From Aliibacillus thermotolerans (GTDB lineage: Bacteria > Bacillota > Bacilli > Bacillales > Marinococcaceae), in assembly GCF_027853235.1 (NCBI RefSeq), contig NZ_WKJG01000061.1, positions 62,001-126,000 on the forward strand: a stretch of 64,000 nucleotides of DNA, in the 5' to 3' direction. A program made the position numbers and the translations under genes. How positions within the stretch are numbered: position 1 is the first letter of the stretch; the number at the start of each line of letters is the position of its first letter. Positions 22,733 through 33,200 of this stretch are shown here, piece after piece. The notes under the pieces were generated by a model that was not told the DNA's origin, made no database searches, and saw only the letters and a program-made list of their open reading frames with translations.

Positions 22733-23044
22733 TCATTTCGCTTTTTTGTTTTTAATCCGCGCAAGTGCCATTTGATAAGAGTCATTACCATAATTTAGAC
22801 AACGTTTCACACGGGAAATTGTCGCTGTGGACGCTCCTGTTTCCATTTCAATTTTTTGATACGTATATCCTTCCTCCAACATCCGTGCTACTTCCAGTCG
22901 CTGGGACAGAGATTGAATTTCGTTCACTGTACACAAGTCATCAAAAAACTGATAGCATTCTTCTATCGTTTCTAAAGAAAGGATCGCTTGAAATAACTGA
23001 TCTGTTTCACGACCTCTTAATTTATCAATTTGCAAGCACCTCAC
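22733..23044 (-). CDS. yerC: TrpR-like protein YerC/YecD
   Basis: 103 residues. The sequence is nearly that of B. subtilis YerC: LRGRETDQLF, FFDDLCTVNEIQSLSQRLEV, then the TrpR-type HTH YTYQKIEMETGASTATISRVKRCLN. It is a predicted DNA-binding protein of the Trp repressor superfamily; its ligand and targets are not established. The ATG at 23044 is used, although a TTG three codons later begins the homologous QIDKLRG segment. It lies 15 bp after yerB and is probably co-transcribed with it. Confidence 0.9.
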   Translation of the reverse strand: MRCLQIDKLRGRETDQLFQAILSLETIEECYQFFDDLCTVNEIQSLSQRLEVARMLEEGYTYQKIEMETGASTATISRVKRCLNYGNDSYQMALARIKNKKAK

Positions 23045-23059
23045 CTCATTTCCAAAACG

Positions 23060-24145
23060 CTAGTATCCGTTTCCTTCTTCGGATGACATTTCACCGTTTT
23101 CTAGACCAGAGACGTATTGAGCGATACCTGGTGAAGATGGGATGACATTAATCCACGTCTGTCCTGGAAGAAAAGGTACCACACTGCCATCTTTCATAGG
23201 TACAATTCTTCCCTGTTCATTCATCCATTCTACCCTTAATGCTTTACCGTTTTGAAGTAAAATGCCTTGTCCCCCGTCATTAAAATAAATTTGCCGTCTA
23301 CCTTCGTCATCTACGACGCGGTGAGGAGCTTCAATAATGAAAACATTTTGAAGCGATATCCGTTCTTGATTCGCAAAGTCTATGGTCGGCTCACCGTTAC
23401 TAAACCGCTCATAGGCGTCCATTTCCTCGTTGTAAATATATTGAACAGTATACGGATTGCGATAATGAACGGTTACTTCTGATGAAAGGATATCATCTTC
23501 ATAAGATATTCTTTCTTCTTCAAAATGGTTGGCCGATACCTCACGTTCGACCTCCACACTTGCTTGTCGGAAACCTTCTAATACTCGCTCATAAGTCACG
23601 TAAGAATTATGAGGAGCTCTTCTTTCTGGATTGCGCTGAAAAATCGTTCCATCATACGTCAAACCATTTAAATATGGCGTGGCGCTACTTCGTAATTGCC
23701 TTTCTGCCGCAGGACTCCATCCGTGTGTGACAAAAAGCGCATCATAACCATCAGCTAAATCTATAAAATACGGGCGCGCACTACGAATTGGTCCAATCTC
23801 TTCTGGCGGATTGCTTTTAAAAATGGCGAGCCAGCGCGTAATGTCGCCTTCTGTCAATACTTCATAGACGATATCCGCCTGACTCACCCCGCTTTGTGGA
23901 CGAGCAGCTGGATGATTATTGACCATCACCGCCATTGGACGGTACGGCGATACTTCTTCAACTCCTACACCTGTTAACGGCTCTGTTTCTGTATATACTA
24001 CTTCTTCCTCCGGCTGTTTCTCATCGTCTGGTTGTTTCTCCATTTCCTCATGTTCTTGTAACTTCTCCTCTCCCTCATCGTTACTGCCGCAAGCAGCAAT
24101 GAATAGGAGTCCAAAGCATATAGATACCACCGCTACTTTTCTCAT
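23060..24145 (-). CDS. yerB: DUF3048 lipoprotein YerB
   Basis: 361 residues. A signal peptide ends in the lipobox FIAACG (Cys19), followed by an acidic, Glu-rich linker. DUF3048 begins near SPYRPMAVMVNNHPAARPQS, with VYEVLTEGDITRWLAIF and GPIRSARPYF as recognisable core motifs. Anchored outside the membrane. The function is unknown; the fold has been linked to nucleic-acid or phosphate binding in structural work on related proteins, as far as I recall. The order yerA-yerB-yerC is as in B. subtilis. Confidence 0.88.
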   Translation of the reverse strand: MRKVAVVSICFGLLFIAACGSNDEGEEKLQEHEEMEKQPDDEKQPEEEVVYTETEPLTGVGVEEVSPYRPMAVMVNNHPAARPQSGVSQADIVYEVLTEGDITRWLAIFKSNPPEEIGPIRSARPYFIDLADGYDALFVTHGWSPAAERQLRSSATPYLNGLTYDGTIFQRNPERRAPHNSYVTYERVLEGFRQASVEVEREVSANHFEEERISYEDDILSSEVTVHYRNPYTVQYIYNEEMDAYERFSNGEPTIDFANQERISLQNVFIIEAPHRVVDDEGRRQIYFNDGGQGILLQNGKALRVEWMNEQGRIVPMKDGSVVPFLPGQTWINVIPSSPGIAQYVSGLENGEMSSEEGNGY

Positions 24146-24187
24146 ATTATCCCCTATCTCTTCACAAAATGTTCTCTCTTTTATAGT

Positions 24188-25930
24188 TTAACGCATAACA
24201 GCAGGGAAGAGAACCTTCTTTTTAAACACGTCAAAAATTCCGCGTTCAGTTATGCGTACATATGGAAGGTGGGTTGAAGAGAAGAACAACAAGCTGTACG
24301 CTGGATCTTCATGAGGATATCCCCGTTCTTTTAAGGCGTTTTCTAACTTTGCATGCTCTTCCATTAATTCATCCATCGATTTGAGTGACATCGAGCCATA
24401 CAATTTCAATGGAACACTTGCGATAAGTTCCTCATTCTCCACAAGAAACATACCACCATCATGATGTTTCAGCTCTTGGAATGCTTTCCACATATCTTTT
24501 TTCTCCGTTCCAATGAGGATAATATCCCCCGTATTAGAGAAAGTCGAAGCAAATCCTCCTATATTTGTACCAAAACCCTTAATGACGGTGTTTATTCGCC
24601 ATTTCCCATAACGATCGAGCATGACAAAGAAACATTCATTATGACTTTCAGACAATATGTCATTGGTAACGTCCACTTCAATTTGATACGGCTTTAAAAT
24701 CACCGAATTTGTCAGTTCAAGTCCCATTGGCATCGAGAAATGGAGATCGTCTTCCTCTAAATCCCAATCAATCATAAACGGACGAACACCGTATTCTTCC
24801 CACGAGAAATGACGAGCCGGATAATAAGATTTCCCGTCTTTAAAGACCCATTGTCCTTTCGCAAGAACCCGTTCCGGAACAGGGTTGTCTTTTGCTTCTA
24901 ATATATTAATGTGAGCAATACGACCAGGCGCAATCATTCCGAGCTGATCATCGAGTCCGTAATAACGAGCAACATTGTAGCTTCCCATTTCATATGCATC
25001 AATTATTGGAACCCCTTTTTCAATTGCAATGGCAATCATTTTGTCAATGATTCCTTCTTTATAAAAAGAAGGCATAGACCCATCAGTAGTAAAAATCATT
25101 CGACTAAAGTCGGTAACGCCGGCCTCTTTTAACTCGTCTAAAATTCGCGGCAAATCAGGACGAATCGATGAATAACGAAGAGAAGCAACCATCCCTGTGT
25201 CTAACCGGCGAAGCACTTCATCAGCGGTCATCGCTTCATGATCAGCACTGACCCCGAGCAACGCCAATTGAGTGAGAGTGCGCTCCGAAGCCCCTGGAAG
25301 ATGTCCTTCAATCGGTTTATTTAATTCTTTTGTATGTTGCATCCAATGAAGAATCGTATCATTTCCAGTAAGCACACGAGGCCAAGCAGTCAGCTCCCCC
25401 CCTTGTAAAACGAGCGGATGCTCTAGCCAATCTTTCATTTTGGATGGAGAGAAAATATCATCTTCTTCCTTTAATTCGGTCTGGGAATCATAACGTGCCC
25501 ACCAATACATCGATGTCGGTAATTCATCTAATTTCTCAATGAGAGAAAGCGCTTTCTTTTTTTCAATGTGCAAAAAGAAAAGCATGTTGTCATTAATAAG
25601 TGTTGTCGTCCCTCTCGTGGATGCATACTCTGCAAAGCTGTGGGGATTATATAACTGAAACGGATGAGCATGGGGTTCAATATATCCGGGAACGATATAT
25701 TTCCCTTCACAATCCACAATTTCCGTACCTTCCGTTTCTTTTGGCTCTTGCTCTCCGACATAAACAATTCGATCGCCATGTATCCAAACATGACCTTTAC
25801 GCCATGTTTTACGCGCACTGCTTAAGTACGTTGCATTTTTTAACAAAATACTAGGCGCAATTTCTCCGCGTATGACGGATAGCTGCCTTCTTAAGTTTTG
25901 TTTATTCCAACGAAATAATTGTGTAGTCAT
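24188..25930 (-). CDS. yerA: YerA, adenine deaminase-like amidohydrolase
   Basis: 580 residues, the size of adenine deaminases. The amidohydrolase fold starts after a short N-terminal beta segment. Metal ligands are suggested by PGYIEPHAHPFQL (His-x-His), GHLPGA and SADHEAMTADE, with TTDGS further on. The C-terminal adenine deaminase domain (GFGTNIGGFASTFSNTGDI) is present. B. subtilis YerA is a divergent paralogue of Ade and its substrate is not settled. It stands 43 bp upstream of yerB, near the purine operon. It could link to purine salvage, but this is inference. Confidence 0.82.
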   Translation of the reverse strand: MTTQLFRWNKQNLRRQLSVIRGEIAPSILLKNATYLSSARKTWRKGHVWIHGDRIVYVGEQEPKETEGTEIVDCEGKYIVPGYIEPHAHPFQLYNPHSFAEYASTRGTTTLINDNMLFFLHIEKKKALSLIEKLDELPTSMYWWARYDSQTELKEEDDIFSPSKMKDWLEHPLVLQGGELTAWPRVLTGNDTILHWMQHTKELNKPIEGHLPGASERTLTQLALLGVSADHEAMTADEVLRRLDTGMVASLRYSSIRPDLPRILDELKEAGVTDFSRMIFTTDGSMPSFYKEGIIDKMIAIAIEKGVPIIDAYEMGSYNVARYYGLDDQLGMIAPGRIAHINILEAKDNPVPERVLAKGQWVFKDGKSYYPARHFSWEEYGVRPFMIDWDLEEDDLHFSMPMGLELTNSVILKPYQIEVDVTNDILSESHNECFFVMLDRYGKWRINTVIKGFGTNIGGFASTFSNTGDIILIGTEKKDMWKAFQELKHHDGGMFLVENEELIASVPLKLYGSMSLKSMDELMEEHAKLENALKERGYPHEDPAYSLLFFSSTHLPYVRITERGIFDVFKKKVLFPAVMR

Positions 25931-26032
25931 TAACCGCCACCTGCTTTCTTAGCACCTTTTTTATCTTTTTATCGTGCTTTATAAGCATAACACATTTTCT
26001 TCCGTTACTCCACGAAAGGAAGTGACAATTAT

Positions 26033-26280
26033 AAGAAAAGCGGAGGCGACTGCTTACGAGTGAAAAGCACTGCGTCGCACATGACGTGCTAGCATCGCCG
26101 ATCCTCACAAAATCTGGACTGCAATACTTCTTTGTTTTCTTTTGCGTCGAGTAACCGCAGGCGCAGGACGTGAGGGGTTTTAGGCGATGACCCTTTTTTA
26201 GCTTCTTCACTGATCCGAAGCGCTCGAACGGCTGGCTTTCGAAACTGTCGCTCAGACACAGGTGCGGTGAAAGCGTATGT
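26033..26280 (-). repeat. GCGGAGGCGA-type repeat end, copy B of the composite element
   Basis: Starts with AAGAAAAGCGGAGGCGACTG and matches the complement of 11970-12012 almost exactly over about 40 bp. The middle differs from copy A and has no tandem units. The right end (GTCCGTTACAAG) joins the TCGTATGAA array as in copy A. Confidence 0.75.
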
Positions 26281-26775
26281 CCGTTACAAGTAAAAGGTCA
26301 TAAGAAACTTATTTTTCTTTTCTTGAGAGTAACAAAGTCGTATGAAACGGAAAATGAGCATTTTTCCCCTATTTATTTCGACTTTTACTCGCTATACGAC
26401 ACTTTTCTGGATGTTGATGTAAATAAACCGTCCTATGAAGCGCTCATGCGACGATTCAATTTTCTTTTTTGCTAATAATGGGTCGTATGAAGCGATATTT
26501 CGCCTTTGTACCACCTAATTATTTCCATTTTTACTTTCATACGACACATTAAAAGAATTTATTTGAGAGAAGAGGTTCCATGAAAGGGTCATACGACGTC
26601 TATTTCTCCTTTCCGAATTAAGATTGGTCGTATGAATCGAAACCTTAATCAACCTTTTCGTTCATACGAAGCTTATTGAAATGTTGATACCAATTAAGGT
26701 TTCATAAACGATTTATAGGACACTTTTTAGAAATTGAAATTAGTCGTAAAGCACTTTAAATAGCGAGTTCCAGAG
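26281..26775 (-). repeat. TCGTATGAA/TTCATACGA array, inverted copy B
   Basis: Reverse-complement copy of 10706-11240, with long runs of exact identity such as TAGGTGGTACAAAGGCGAAA and one deletion of about 50 bp. No gene lies between yerA at 25930 and 26870. Confidence 0.88.
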
Positions 26776-26869
26776 TAATTGTCGCTACACTTGTTATCTA
26801 GTCAGACGTAGGACGGAGGTATACCTCTTTTTCCAAGTCTCATTCATTTTGAAGAAAGGAGAGAAAAAT

Positions 26870-27112
26870 ATGAAACCGAACATTGGGATTGTTAATGCTT
26901 TGATTCGTATCACGTGTGGGTTAACGATGGTAACTTGGGCCGGCGCAGAACTTACACGTCGTCGTTCCAATGGATGGCATTTGTTTTGCGTCCTCATGGG
27001 AGCAATGAAAGTCGGAGAAGGGATCACTCGCTTTTGTCCGGTGGTCGAATTCATGGCGCAAAACGAAAGCGATGAAGAAAAGTACCGCAACAAAACACTC
27101 TATGAAGCGTAG
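26870..27112 (+). CDS. DUF2892 family membrane protein
   Basis: 80 residues from ATG 26870 with an AGGAG site; a longer frame from a TTG at 26849 overlaps the ribosome site and is rejected. NIGIVNALIRITCGL at the N-terminus is the DUF2892 signature (YgaP C-terminal type), followed by a hydrophobic segment and an acidic, charged tail. Probably a small membrane protein that may oligomerise; function unknown. It stands alone on the plus strand between the inverted repeat and the IS remnant. Confidence 0.75.
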   Translation: MKPNIGIVNALIRITCGLTMVTWAGAELTRRRSNGWHLFCVLMGAMKVGEGITRFCPVVEFMAQNESDEEKYRNKTLYEA

Positions 27113-27126
27113 CAACAGAAATGAAC

Positions 27127-27312
27127 AGGGGCTGTCTAATAAGTCCTGAAAAACAGATCGAGAGGAGAAAAATGTGTCTTTTTTCTCCTCTCGATTTTGT
27201 ATATTTTTGGTTTTTCGCTGAAAGTGGCTTGCGGAGGCTTGCTACTTTCAGGAGGTTGTGGGCGATTGCCACTATTCCGAATTCGACGTGTACTTTGTCG
27301 AGTCCCCGTTCA
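27127..27312 (-). pseudogene. IS1182-family remnant: transposase C-terminus and one terminal repeat
   Basis: Reading the minus strand directly after the purD stop gives ERGLDKVHVEFGIVAIAHNL and then LLKVAS, the conserved C-terminal tail of IS1182-type transposases. The frame runs to a GGGGCTGTCTAATAAGTC terminal-repeat-like end at about 27128. The rest of the transposase and the other end are missing, so this is a one-ended relic. It contains a strong hairpin that now lies downstream of purD. Confidence 0.75.
27157..27199. terminator. Hairpin terminator downstream of purD and of the DUF2892 gene
   Basis: ATCGAGAGGAGAAAA pairs with TTTTCTCCTCTCGAT; TTTTG follows on the plus strand. It lies inside the IS remnant and may serve both converging genes. 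Confidence 0.7.
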
Positions 27313-27314
27313 TT

Positions 27315-28577
27315 TTAAGATAAAGAACTCCGATAAATTGCTTTATCCCCGATATCTTTCCGATAAAATAAATGCTCATCGTCGAGGGACTGCAATTTTT
27401 CGTACACTTTTTCTTTCGCTTCTTTTAATGTGGGTGCTTTTTCAGAAATAAGTAAGACCCGGCCACCGGATGTGACGAGTTGACCGTCAATTTGATCTAT
27501 CCCTGCAAAAAAGAGATAATCTGATTCTGGGACAGAGCGGATTGGTTGATGTTTTTCATAAGCGCCTGGATATCCTTTCGAAGCTGCGACGACACCAAGC
27601 ACCGCGTCTTCCGACCATTCTAATTCTGGTTTCTTTCCGTCTAATAAGTCCATAATGACGGTAAATAAGTCTGATTCTAAACGCGGAAGAATAATTTGAG
27701 CCTCTGGGTCTCCGAAACGAGCATTAAATTCTATCACTTTCGCTCCGGCTCCGGTCATCATGAGCCCTGCGTACAAAATTCCTGAGAAAAACCGTCCTTC
27801 TGCTTTTAATCCAGAAGCAGCTGGCTGTAGTATGTCTCGAACGGCACTGTCGATATCTTCCTGGCTAAATTGTGGAACCGGGCTATATGCTCCCATCCCC
27901 CCTGTATTTGGACCTTCATCGTTATCGTAAGCACGTTTATGGTCTTGAGCACCGACCATAGGAATGACGGTGTCCCCATGGACAAATGCCATGAGGGATA
28001 GCTCTTCCCCTTCTAAATATTCTTCGATGACGACTTGTGCTCCCGCTTCGCCAAATTTTCCTTCTTTTAATACTTCAGTAAGGGCATTGATTGCTTCTTC
28101 TTCCGTAAAAGCAACTGTAACCCCTTTTCCAGCAGCTAGTCCATCTGCTTTAATTACTATTGGTATGCCCTCTTTTTTTACATATTCCACTGCTTCCTCA
28201 TAATCAGAAGTAACAAAATAAGAGCCGGTTGGAATGTTGTGACGTTCCATTAATTCTTTCGCAAAAGATTTACTTCCTTCAATGAAAGCAGCGTCTTTTG
28301 TCGGGCCAAACACACGCAAACCTTCCGCTTCAAAACGATCGACAATCCCTTTTAGTAACGGTGCTTCTGGACCTACAACCGTTAACGCAATCTCTTGTTC
28401 TTTCGCAAACTGAACGAGCCCGTCATGGTCATCTTCGTTCATATCTACGCATTCTGCAACGTTTTCCATTCCTTTATTTCCAGGTGCGACATACACCTTC
28501 GTTACGTGCTTACTTTTAGAAAACTTCCACGCCAGGGCGTGCTCTCTTCCTCCGCCCCCAATGATTAGAACTTTCAT
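27315..28577 (-). CDS. purD: Phosphoribosylamine-glycine ligase
   Basis: 420 residues, standard GARS. It has the N-terminal VLIIGGGGREHALAW loop, an ATP-grasp core (VIKADGLAAGKGVTVAF), GEELSLMAFVHGD, and the metal and product site EFNARFGDPEAQ. It joins phosphoribosylamine and glycine with ATP in the second step of IMP synthesis. It is the last gene of the pur operon, 23 bp after purH. The IS remnant begins only a few bases after its stop but the C-terminus is intact. Confidence 0.97.
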   Translation of the reverse strand: MKVLIIGGGGREHALAWKFSKSKHVTKVYVAPGNKGMENVAECVDMNEDDHDGLVQFAKEQEIALTVVGPEAPLLKGIVDRFEAEGLRVFGPTKDAAFIEGSKSFAKELMERHNIPTGSYFVTSDYEEAVEYVKKEGIPIVIKADGLAAGKGVTVAFTEEEAINALTEVLKEGKFGEAGAQVVIEEYLEGEELSLMAFVHGDTVIPMVGAQDHKRAYDNDEGPNTGGMGAYSPVPQFSQEDIDSAVRDILQPAASGLKAEGRFFSGILYAGLMMTGAGAKVIEFNARFGDPEAQIILPRLESDLFTVIMDLLDGKKPELEWSEDAVLGVVAASKGYPGAYEKHQPIRSVPESDYLFFAGIDQIDGQLVTSGGRVLLISEKAPTLKEAKEKVYEKLQSLDDEHLFYRKDIGDKAIYRSSLS

Positions 28578-28600
28578 TTTATCCCACCTTCATCGTGTGA

Positions 28601-30139
28601 TTAATGTTTGAAATGACGCATTCCTGTGAAGACCATGGCAATTCCTAGTTCATTTGCTTTTTCGATGGATTCCTCATCACGAATCGAACCGCCTGGCTGA
28701 ATGATCGCAGTGACTCCCGCTTTTCCTGCTTCCTCCACCGTATCTTTCATCGGGAAAAAGGCATCCGAACCAAGGGCACTTCCTTTTGCCTTTTCTCCTG
28801 CTTGTTCAATCGCAATTTTTGCGGCACCAACACGGTTCATTTGTCCTGCACCGACACCAACTGTTTTATCCTCTTTTGCAAGAACGATAGCGTTTGATTT
28901 CACATGTTTGACGACTTTCCAAGCGAGCTTTAAGTCTTCCCATTCTTGTTCTGTCGGTTCCCTCTTTGTCACTACGCGAATGTCTGCGTCTAAAAATCCT
29001 TTCCGGTCTTCTTCTTGTACTAATGCACCGCCGTGGATAGACGTGATTTTAGAACGGAATGAGTCTTCTTCTGAAAAAGAAACTGTAAGCAAGCGAAGAT
29101 TTTTCTTCTCCATTAACAAGTCTAAAGCTTCTTGACTAAACGAAGGTGCAATAATAATTTCTAAGAAAATCTCTTTCATTTTTTCTGCTGTTTGTTGATC
29201 TACTTCTCTGTTTAAAGCAACAATTCCACCAAAGATAGAAACAGGGTCTGCTTCATATGCTTTTTCATATGCTTCCAAAAGCGTTTCTCCTGTTCCTACT
29301 CCACACGGATTTGTATGTTTTACCGCCACTGCAGCTGGTGCTTGGAATTCTTTCACAATAGAAAGAGCAGATTCGGCATCGTTAATGTTGTTATAAGAAA
29401 GCTCTTTTCCGTGCAGTTGCATCGCATTGGCGATAGAACTAATAGGGCCAATTGGTTCCCGATAAAAGGCTGCTTTTTGATGTGGATTTTCTCCATAACG
29501 AAGGTCTTGTTTTTTCTCATAAGTAATCGTATATGTTTCCGGATATTCTTCCCCTACTTGATCTGTTAAGTACTGTGCCACGAGAGCATCGTAAGCCGCA
29601 GTGTGACGGAAAACTTTCGCCGCAAGACGTCGTCTCGTTTCCGTTTGTACTTCTCCCTTGGCGTCTATCTCTTGTAAAATCAGCTCATAATCATTCGGAT
29701 CAGTAACGACAGTGACGTAAGCGTGGTTTTTCGCTGCAGCCCGTAACATACTAGGTCCGCCAATATCAATGTTTTCAATCGCATCTTGAAAATCTGTATC
29801 CGGCTTTTCAATCGTTTCTTTAAACGGATATAAGTTCACGACAACGAGATCAATCGGTTGGATGGCTTGTTTTTCCAATTCACTCATATGACTTTCATTG
29901 TCCCGAATGGCAAGCAGTCCACCGTGAATATTCGGATGCAGTGTTTTTACCCGTCCATCTAATATTTCCGGAAAACCAGTAACTTCTGAAATTCCAGTTA
30001 CCCGTACTCCGTTGTCTGCTAACATCTGACTTGTTCCACCAGTGGAAATAATTTCAATTCCACGAGCTTCTAATTCCTTTGCAAATACGACGATTCCTTC
30101 TTTATTTGACACACTAATTAATGCTCGTTTCATGGTCAT
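28601..30139 (-). CDS. purH: Bifunctional AICAR formyltransferase / IMP cyclohydrolase
   Basis: 512 residues. The MGS-like IMP cyclohydrolase domain comes first ([34 protein letters not shown]), followed by the AICAR transformylase domain with [19 protein letters not shown] and AHGGALVQ-like segments. The ATG immediately follows the purN stop, and the start agrees with other Bacillus PurH proteins. It performs the last two steps to IMP using 10-formyl-tetrahydrofolate. Confidence 0.97.
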   Translation of the reverse strand: MTMKRALISVSNKEGIVVFAKELEARGIEIISTGGTSQMLADNGVRVTGISEVTGFPEILDGRVKTLHPNIHGGLLAIRDNESHMSELEKQAIQPIDLVVVNLYPFKETIEKPDTDFQDAIENIDIGGPSMLRAAAKNHAYVTVVTDPNDYELILQEIDAKGEVQTETRRRLAAKVFRHTAAYDALVAQYLTDQVGEEYPETYTITYEKKQDLRYGENPHQKAAFYREPIGPISSIANAMQLHGKELSYNNINDAESALSIVKEFQAPAAVAVKHTNPCGVGTGETLLEAYEKAYEADPVSIFGGIVALNREVDQQTAEKMKEIFLEIIIAPSFSQEALDLLMEKKNLRLLTVSFSEEDSFRSKITSIHGGALVQEEDRKGFLDADIRVVTKREPTEQEWEDLKLAWKVVKHVKSNAIVLAKEDKTVGVGAGQMNRVGAAKIAIEQAGEKAKGSALGSDAFFPMKDTVEEAGKAGVTAIIQPGGSIRDEESIEKANELGIAMVFTGMRHFKH

Positions 30140-30727
30140 TTATGTCCGTACTCCCTTCTGTTTGTACTTTGCAATGATAGCTGCCAGCGTATCTGGATAT
30201 AAACGATGTTCCACAGCTTGGATTGCTTTCGTTAGTGAGGAGAGGGAATCGGTTTCTTTTACCGTCACCGCTTCTTGGGCAATGATTGGACCGGTGTCCA
30301 TTCCCTCATCGACAAAATGGACAGTGACACCGGTGACTTTCACTTTCGCCTTCCACGCTTGTCCAATCGCATCTTTCCCTGGAAATGCAGGTAAAAGCGA
30401 TGGATGAATATTGACAATGCGATTTTCATAGGCGTGAAGTAACGTCGGTCCGATGAGTCTCATATATCCTGCCAGGACAATAAACTCCACTCCGGCATTC
30501 TTTAACGCTGCTACAATCTCTTTTTCAAAAGCTGCTTTATTTTCATACGTTTTCGGTTGAAAAGAAAAAACTGGAATTCCGTATTTTTCCGCCCGTTTTA
30601 TTGCATAAGCTTCTGGATTGTCGCTGACGAGTAACACAATTTTAGCCGAAAGTCTTCCTTCTACAATCGCTTCTTGAATCGCTTCAAAATTCGATCCATT
30701 TCCCGACGCAAACAGTGCTAATTTCAT
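30140..30727 (-). CDS. purN: Phosphoribosylglycinamide formyltransferase
   Basis: 195 residues, normal for Pur[13 protein letters not shown] binds the phosphoribosyl moiety; [11 protein letters not shown] and [12 protein letters not shown] carry the catalytic Asn and His; [10 protein letters not shown] holds the catalytic Asp. It uses 10-formyl-tetrahydrofolate to make FGAR, the substrate of the PurSQL complex encoded upstream. The start overlaps the purM stop by 4 bp, so translation is coupled. Confidence 0.96.
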   Translation of the reverse strand: MKLALFASGNGSNFEAIQEAIVEGRLSAKIVLLVSDNPEAYAIKRAEKYGIPVFSFQPKTYENKAAFEKEIVAALKNAGVEFIVLAGYMRLIGPTLLHAYENRIVNIHPSLLPAFPGKDAIGQAWKAKVKVTGVTVHFVDEGMDTGPIIAQEAVTVKETDSLSSLTKAIQAVEHRLYPDTLAAIIAKYKQKGVRT

Positions 30728-31761
30728 GAAGTGGTGCCTCCTTTGAGGTCTACTTCTCCACTGTCAGTGACAATGCCGATTTCATACGCTGTTTCACCAG
30801 CTTGTTGGAGTGCTTCGAGCGCTTGATTTTTCTCATCCTTTGCGACTGCTACGATTAATCCAATCCCCATATTAAAGGTGCCGAACATGTCTTGATCCGA
30901 TACATTCCCATGTTTTTGGATAAAAGGAAAAATAGGAGGTGTGTCCCAACTGGAAAGGGTAATCTCTGCCCCGAATCCATCTGGTAACATCCGCGGAATA
31001 TTTTCATAAAAACCACCGCCGGTAATGTGGGCCATACCTTTAATGGAAATTGCTTTTTTTAATTGTTGAATGGCGTGGACATAAATACGAGTTGGAGTGA
31101 GTAACACTTCCCCTAGAGACACATCAAAAGGTTCGTACGTCTCTTTTAAATCGAGATTCGCATCGGCAATGACTTTCCTAACGAGGGAAAAACCGTTACT
31201 ATGAACACCGGAAGAAGCAAGCCCAATCAATACGTCCCCGGCTGCTATCGCCTTCCCTGTAATAATGTCACTTTTCTCGACAATTCCAACGGTAAAACCA
31301 GCGACGTCGTATTCGTCTTCCTCGTACATTCCCGGCATTTCTGCAGTCTCACCGCCGATTAAAGCGCAACCCGCTTCTTCACAGCCGTCCGCAATCCCTT
31401 TTACAATTGCCTCAATTTTCTCAGGAACCGACTTCCCACATGCGATATAGTCTAAAAAATAGAGCGGTTCTGCACCTTGGACGGCAACATCATTGACGCA
31501 CATTGCCACGGCATCTTTTCCAATCGTATCGTGCTTATCCATTTGAAAAGCGAGCATTAATTTCGTTCCGACTCCATCGGTTCCGGAAATGAGCACCGGT
31601 TCTTTATACGGCAGAGAAGAAAGGTCAAACATCGCTCCAAACCCTCCTAATCCTCCCATTACTTCTGGGCGGAGCGTTCGATCGGTATGTTTTTTCATAC
31701 GCTTCACTGCTTCATAGCCAGCTTCCACATCGACGCCGGCTTTCTTATATGCTTCAGACAT
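30724..31761 (-). CDS. purM: Phosphoribosylformylglycinamidine cyclo-ligase
   Basis: 345 residues from ATG 31761, which sits 8 nt after AGGAGG; an in-frame start at 31782 lies upstream of that site. AIR synthase motifs: [68 protein letters not shown] and [13 protein letters not shown]. It closes the imidazole ring with ATP, using FGAM from PurSQL. Confidence 0.97.
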   Translation of the reverse strand: MSEAYKKAGVDVEAGYEAVKRMKKHTDRTLRPEVMGGLGGFGAMFDLSSLPYKEPVLISGTDGVGTKLMLAFQMDKHDTIGKDAVAMCVNDVAVQGAEPLYFLDYIACGKSVPEKIEAIVKGIADGCEEAGCALIGGETAEMPGMYEEDEYDVAGFTVGIVEKSDIITGKAIAAGDVLIGLASSGVHSNGFSLVRKVIADANLDLKETYEPFDVSLGEVLLTPTRIYVHAIQQLKKAISIKGMAHITGGGFYENIPRMLPDGFGAEITLSSWDTPPIFPFIQKHGNVSDQDMFGTFNMGIGLIVAVAKDEKNQALEALQQAGETAYEIGIVTDSGEVDLKGGTTS

Positions 31762-31784
31762 CCAATGATCCTCCTTATTCACTC

Positions 31785-33200
31785 TTACCTTTTATCGTGG
31801 GGATGCAATGTATCAGGATAAATTTCCGTTGGATAGTTTCCCGTGAAACACGCGAGACATTGCCCTCCATTCGGTTCATCCGTGTCACGCCCAATTCCTT
31901 TGATTAACCCTTCGATACTTAAAAAACGAAGAGAGTCCGCTCCCATCATTTCACGCATCTCTTCAATGGAATGATTGGCAGCAATTAACTCTTCTTTTGT
32001 AGAAGTATCAATGCCGTAATAACACGGATGGGTAATCGGAGGAGAACTAATGCGAACGTGCACTTCTTTTGCACCGACATCTTTTAACAGACGAACAATC
32101 CGCTTGCTCGTTGTTCCCCGCACGATGGAGTCATCGACCATGACGACCCTTTTTCCTTCCACGACGCCTCGAACAGCGGAGAGCTTCATTTTCACTCCTT
32201 GTTCCCGTAACTCCTGCGACGGCTTAATAAATGTGCGACCGACATAGCGATTTTTAATTAAACCGAGTTCATACGGCAGCCCCGCTTCTTCCGCATACCC
32301 AATTGCCGCAGAAATGGAAGAGTCAGGAACTCCTGTTACGACATCCGCATCGACTGGCGCTTCTTTGGCAAGCTCTTTTCCTAGTCGTTTCCGAGCAGAA
32401 TGTACGTTGATTTGGTCTAAGTTCGAATCCGGCCGCGCCAAATAAATATACTCCATACTACAGAGAACCCGGGAAGTTGCGTTCGTGAAATATTCGGAAT
32501 GCATACCTTCCTCATCAAAAATAACAATCTCCCCTGGTTCTACTTCTCGTAAATATTCCGCTCCTACCGCATCAAAAGCGCACGTTTCCGAAGAGACAAT
32601 GTATGCTTCCCCGAGGCGCCCAATAGAAAATGGACGCATTCCGTTCGGGTCTTGTGCGACCATCAATTGATTGTCCGTGAGTACCGCAAAAGCGTAAGCC
32701 CCTTTAATCATTGTTAATGCATTTTTTAACTTATCCTCTATGCGAGGGTATACGCTTCTTTTAATTAAATGAGCCAACACTTCTGTATCAGAACGGGTTT
32801 GAAAAATACTTCCTTGACTTTCCAACTGATGTCTTAAACCATTTGCGTTCACTAGATTTCCATTGTGAGCAATGGCCATACTATCCGTCTCGGAGCGGAT
32901 AAGGAGCGGTTGCCAATCCGCAAAACCATTGTCAGACCCGGATGCCGGGTAGCGAACGTGACCTAAAGAAGCTTCTCCGCGTAACCGTTCAAATTCTCCT
33001 TTTTTAAACACTTCAGAAACAAGTCCCGGTCCTTTATGCACCTGCATTTTTTCTCCGTTACTTGCTACAATCCCGGCCCCTTCTTGGCCACGATGTTGAA
33101 GGCTGTGTAAGCCGTAGTACGTGAGCTGCGGAGCATCTTTATGTCCCCATACCGCAAATACACCGCATTCTTCATTTATGCCTTTAATTTCACCAAGCAT
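31785..33200 (-). CDS. purF: Glutamine phosphoribosylpyrophosphate amidotransferase
   Basis: 471 residues. The pro-peptide ends before CGVFAVWG, so the Ntn nucleophile cysteine is present, together with [28 protein letters not shown] and SDTEV for glutamine. The PRPP site is [12 protein letters not shown]. Four cysteines that hold the 4Fe-4S cluster in Bacillus enzymes are visible (VLCSMEY, HPCYYG, CLACFTG). It makes phosphoribosylamine, the first committed step. This glutaminase looks intact, unlike PurQ and GuaA in this window. Its start overlaps purL by 25 bp. Confidence 0.97.
   Translation of the reverse strand: MLGEIKGINEECGVFAVWGHKDAPQLTYYGLHSLQHRGQEGAGIVASNGEKMQVHKGPGLVSEVFKKGEFERLRGEASLGHVRYPASGSDNGFADWQPLLIRSETDSMAIAHNGNLVNANGLRHQLESQGSIFQTRSDTEVLAHLIKRSVYPRIEDKLKNALTMIKGAYAFAVLTDNQLMVAQDPNGMRPFSIGRLGEAYIVSSETCAFDAVGAEYLREVEPGEIVIFDEEGMHSEYFTNATSRVLCSMEYIYLARPDSNLDQINVHSARKRLGKELAKEAPVDADVVTGVPDSSISAAIGYAEEAGLPYELGLIKNRYVGRTFIKPSQELREQGVKMKLSAVRGVVEGKRVVMVDDSIVRGTTSKRIVRLLKDVGAKEVHVRISSPPITHPCYYGIDTSTKEELIAANHSIEEMREMMGADSLRFLSIEGLIKGIGRDTDEPNGGQCLACFTGNYPTEIYPDTLHPHDKR

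Noticed and set aside
26849-26869. TTG start for the DUF2892 protein
   Set aside because: These codons contain the ribosome site of the real ATG at 26870.
28701-29135. 144-codon plus-strand frame opposite purH
   Set aside because: Antisense shadow with Ser/Ala-rich composition from the purH codons.
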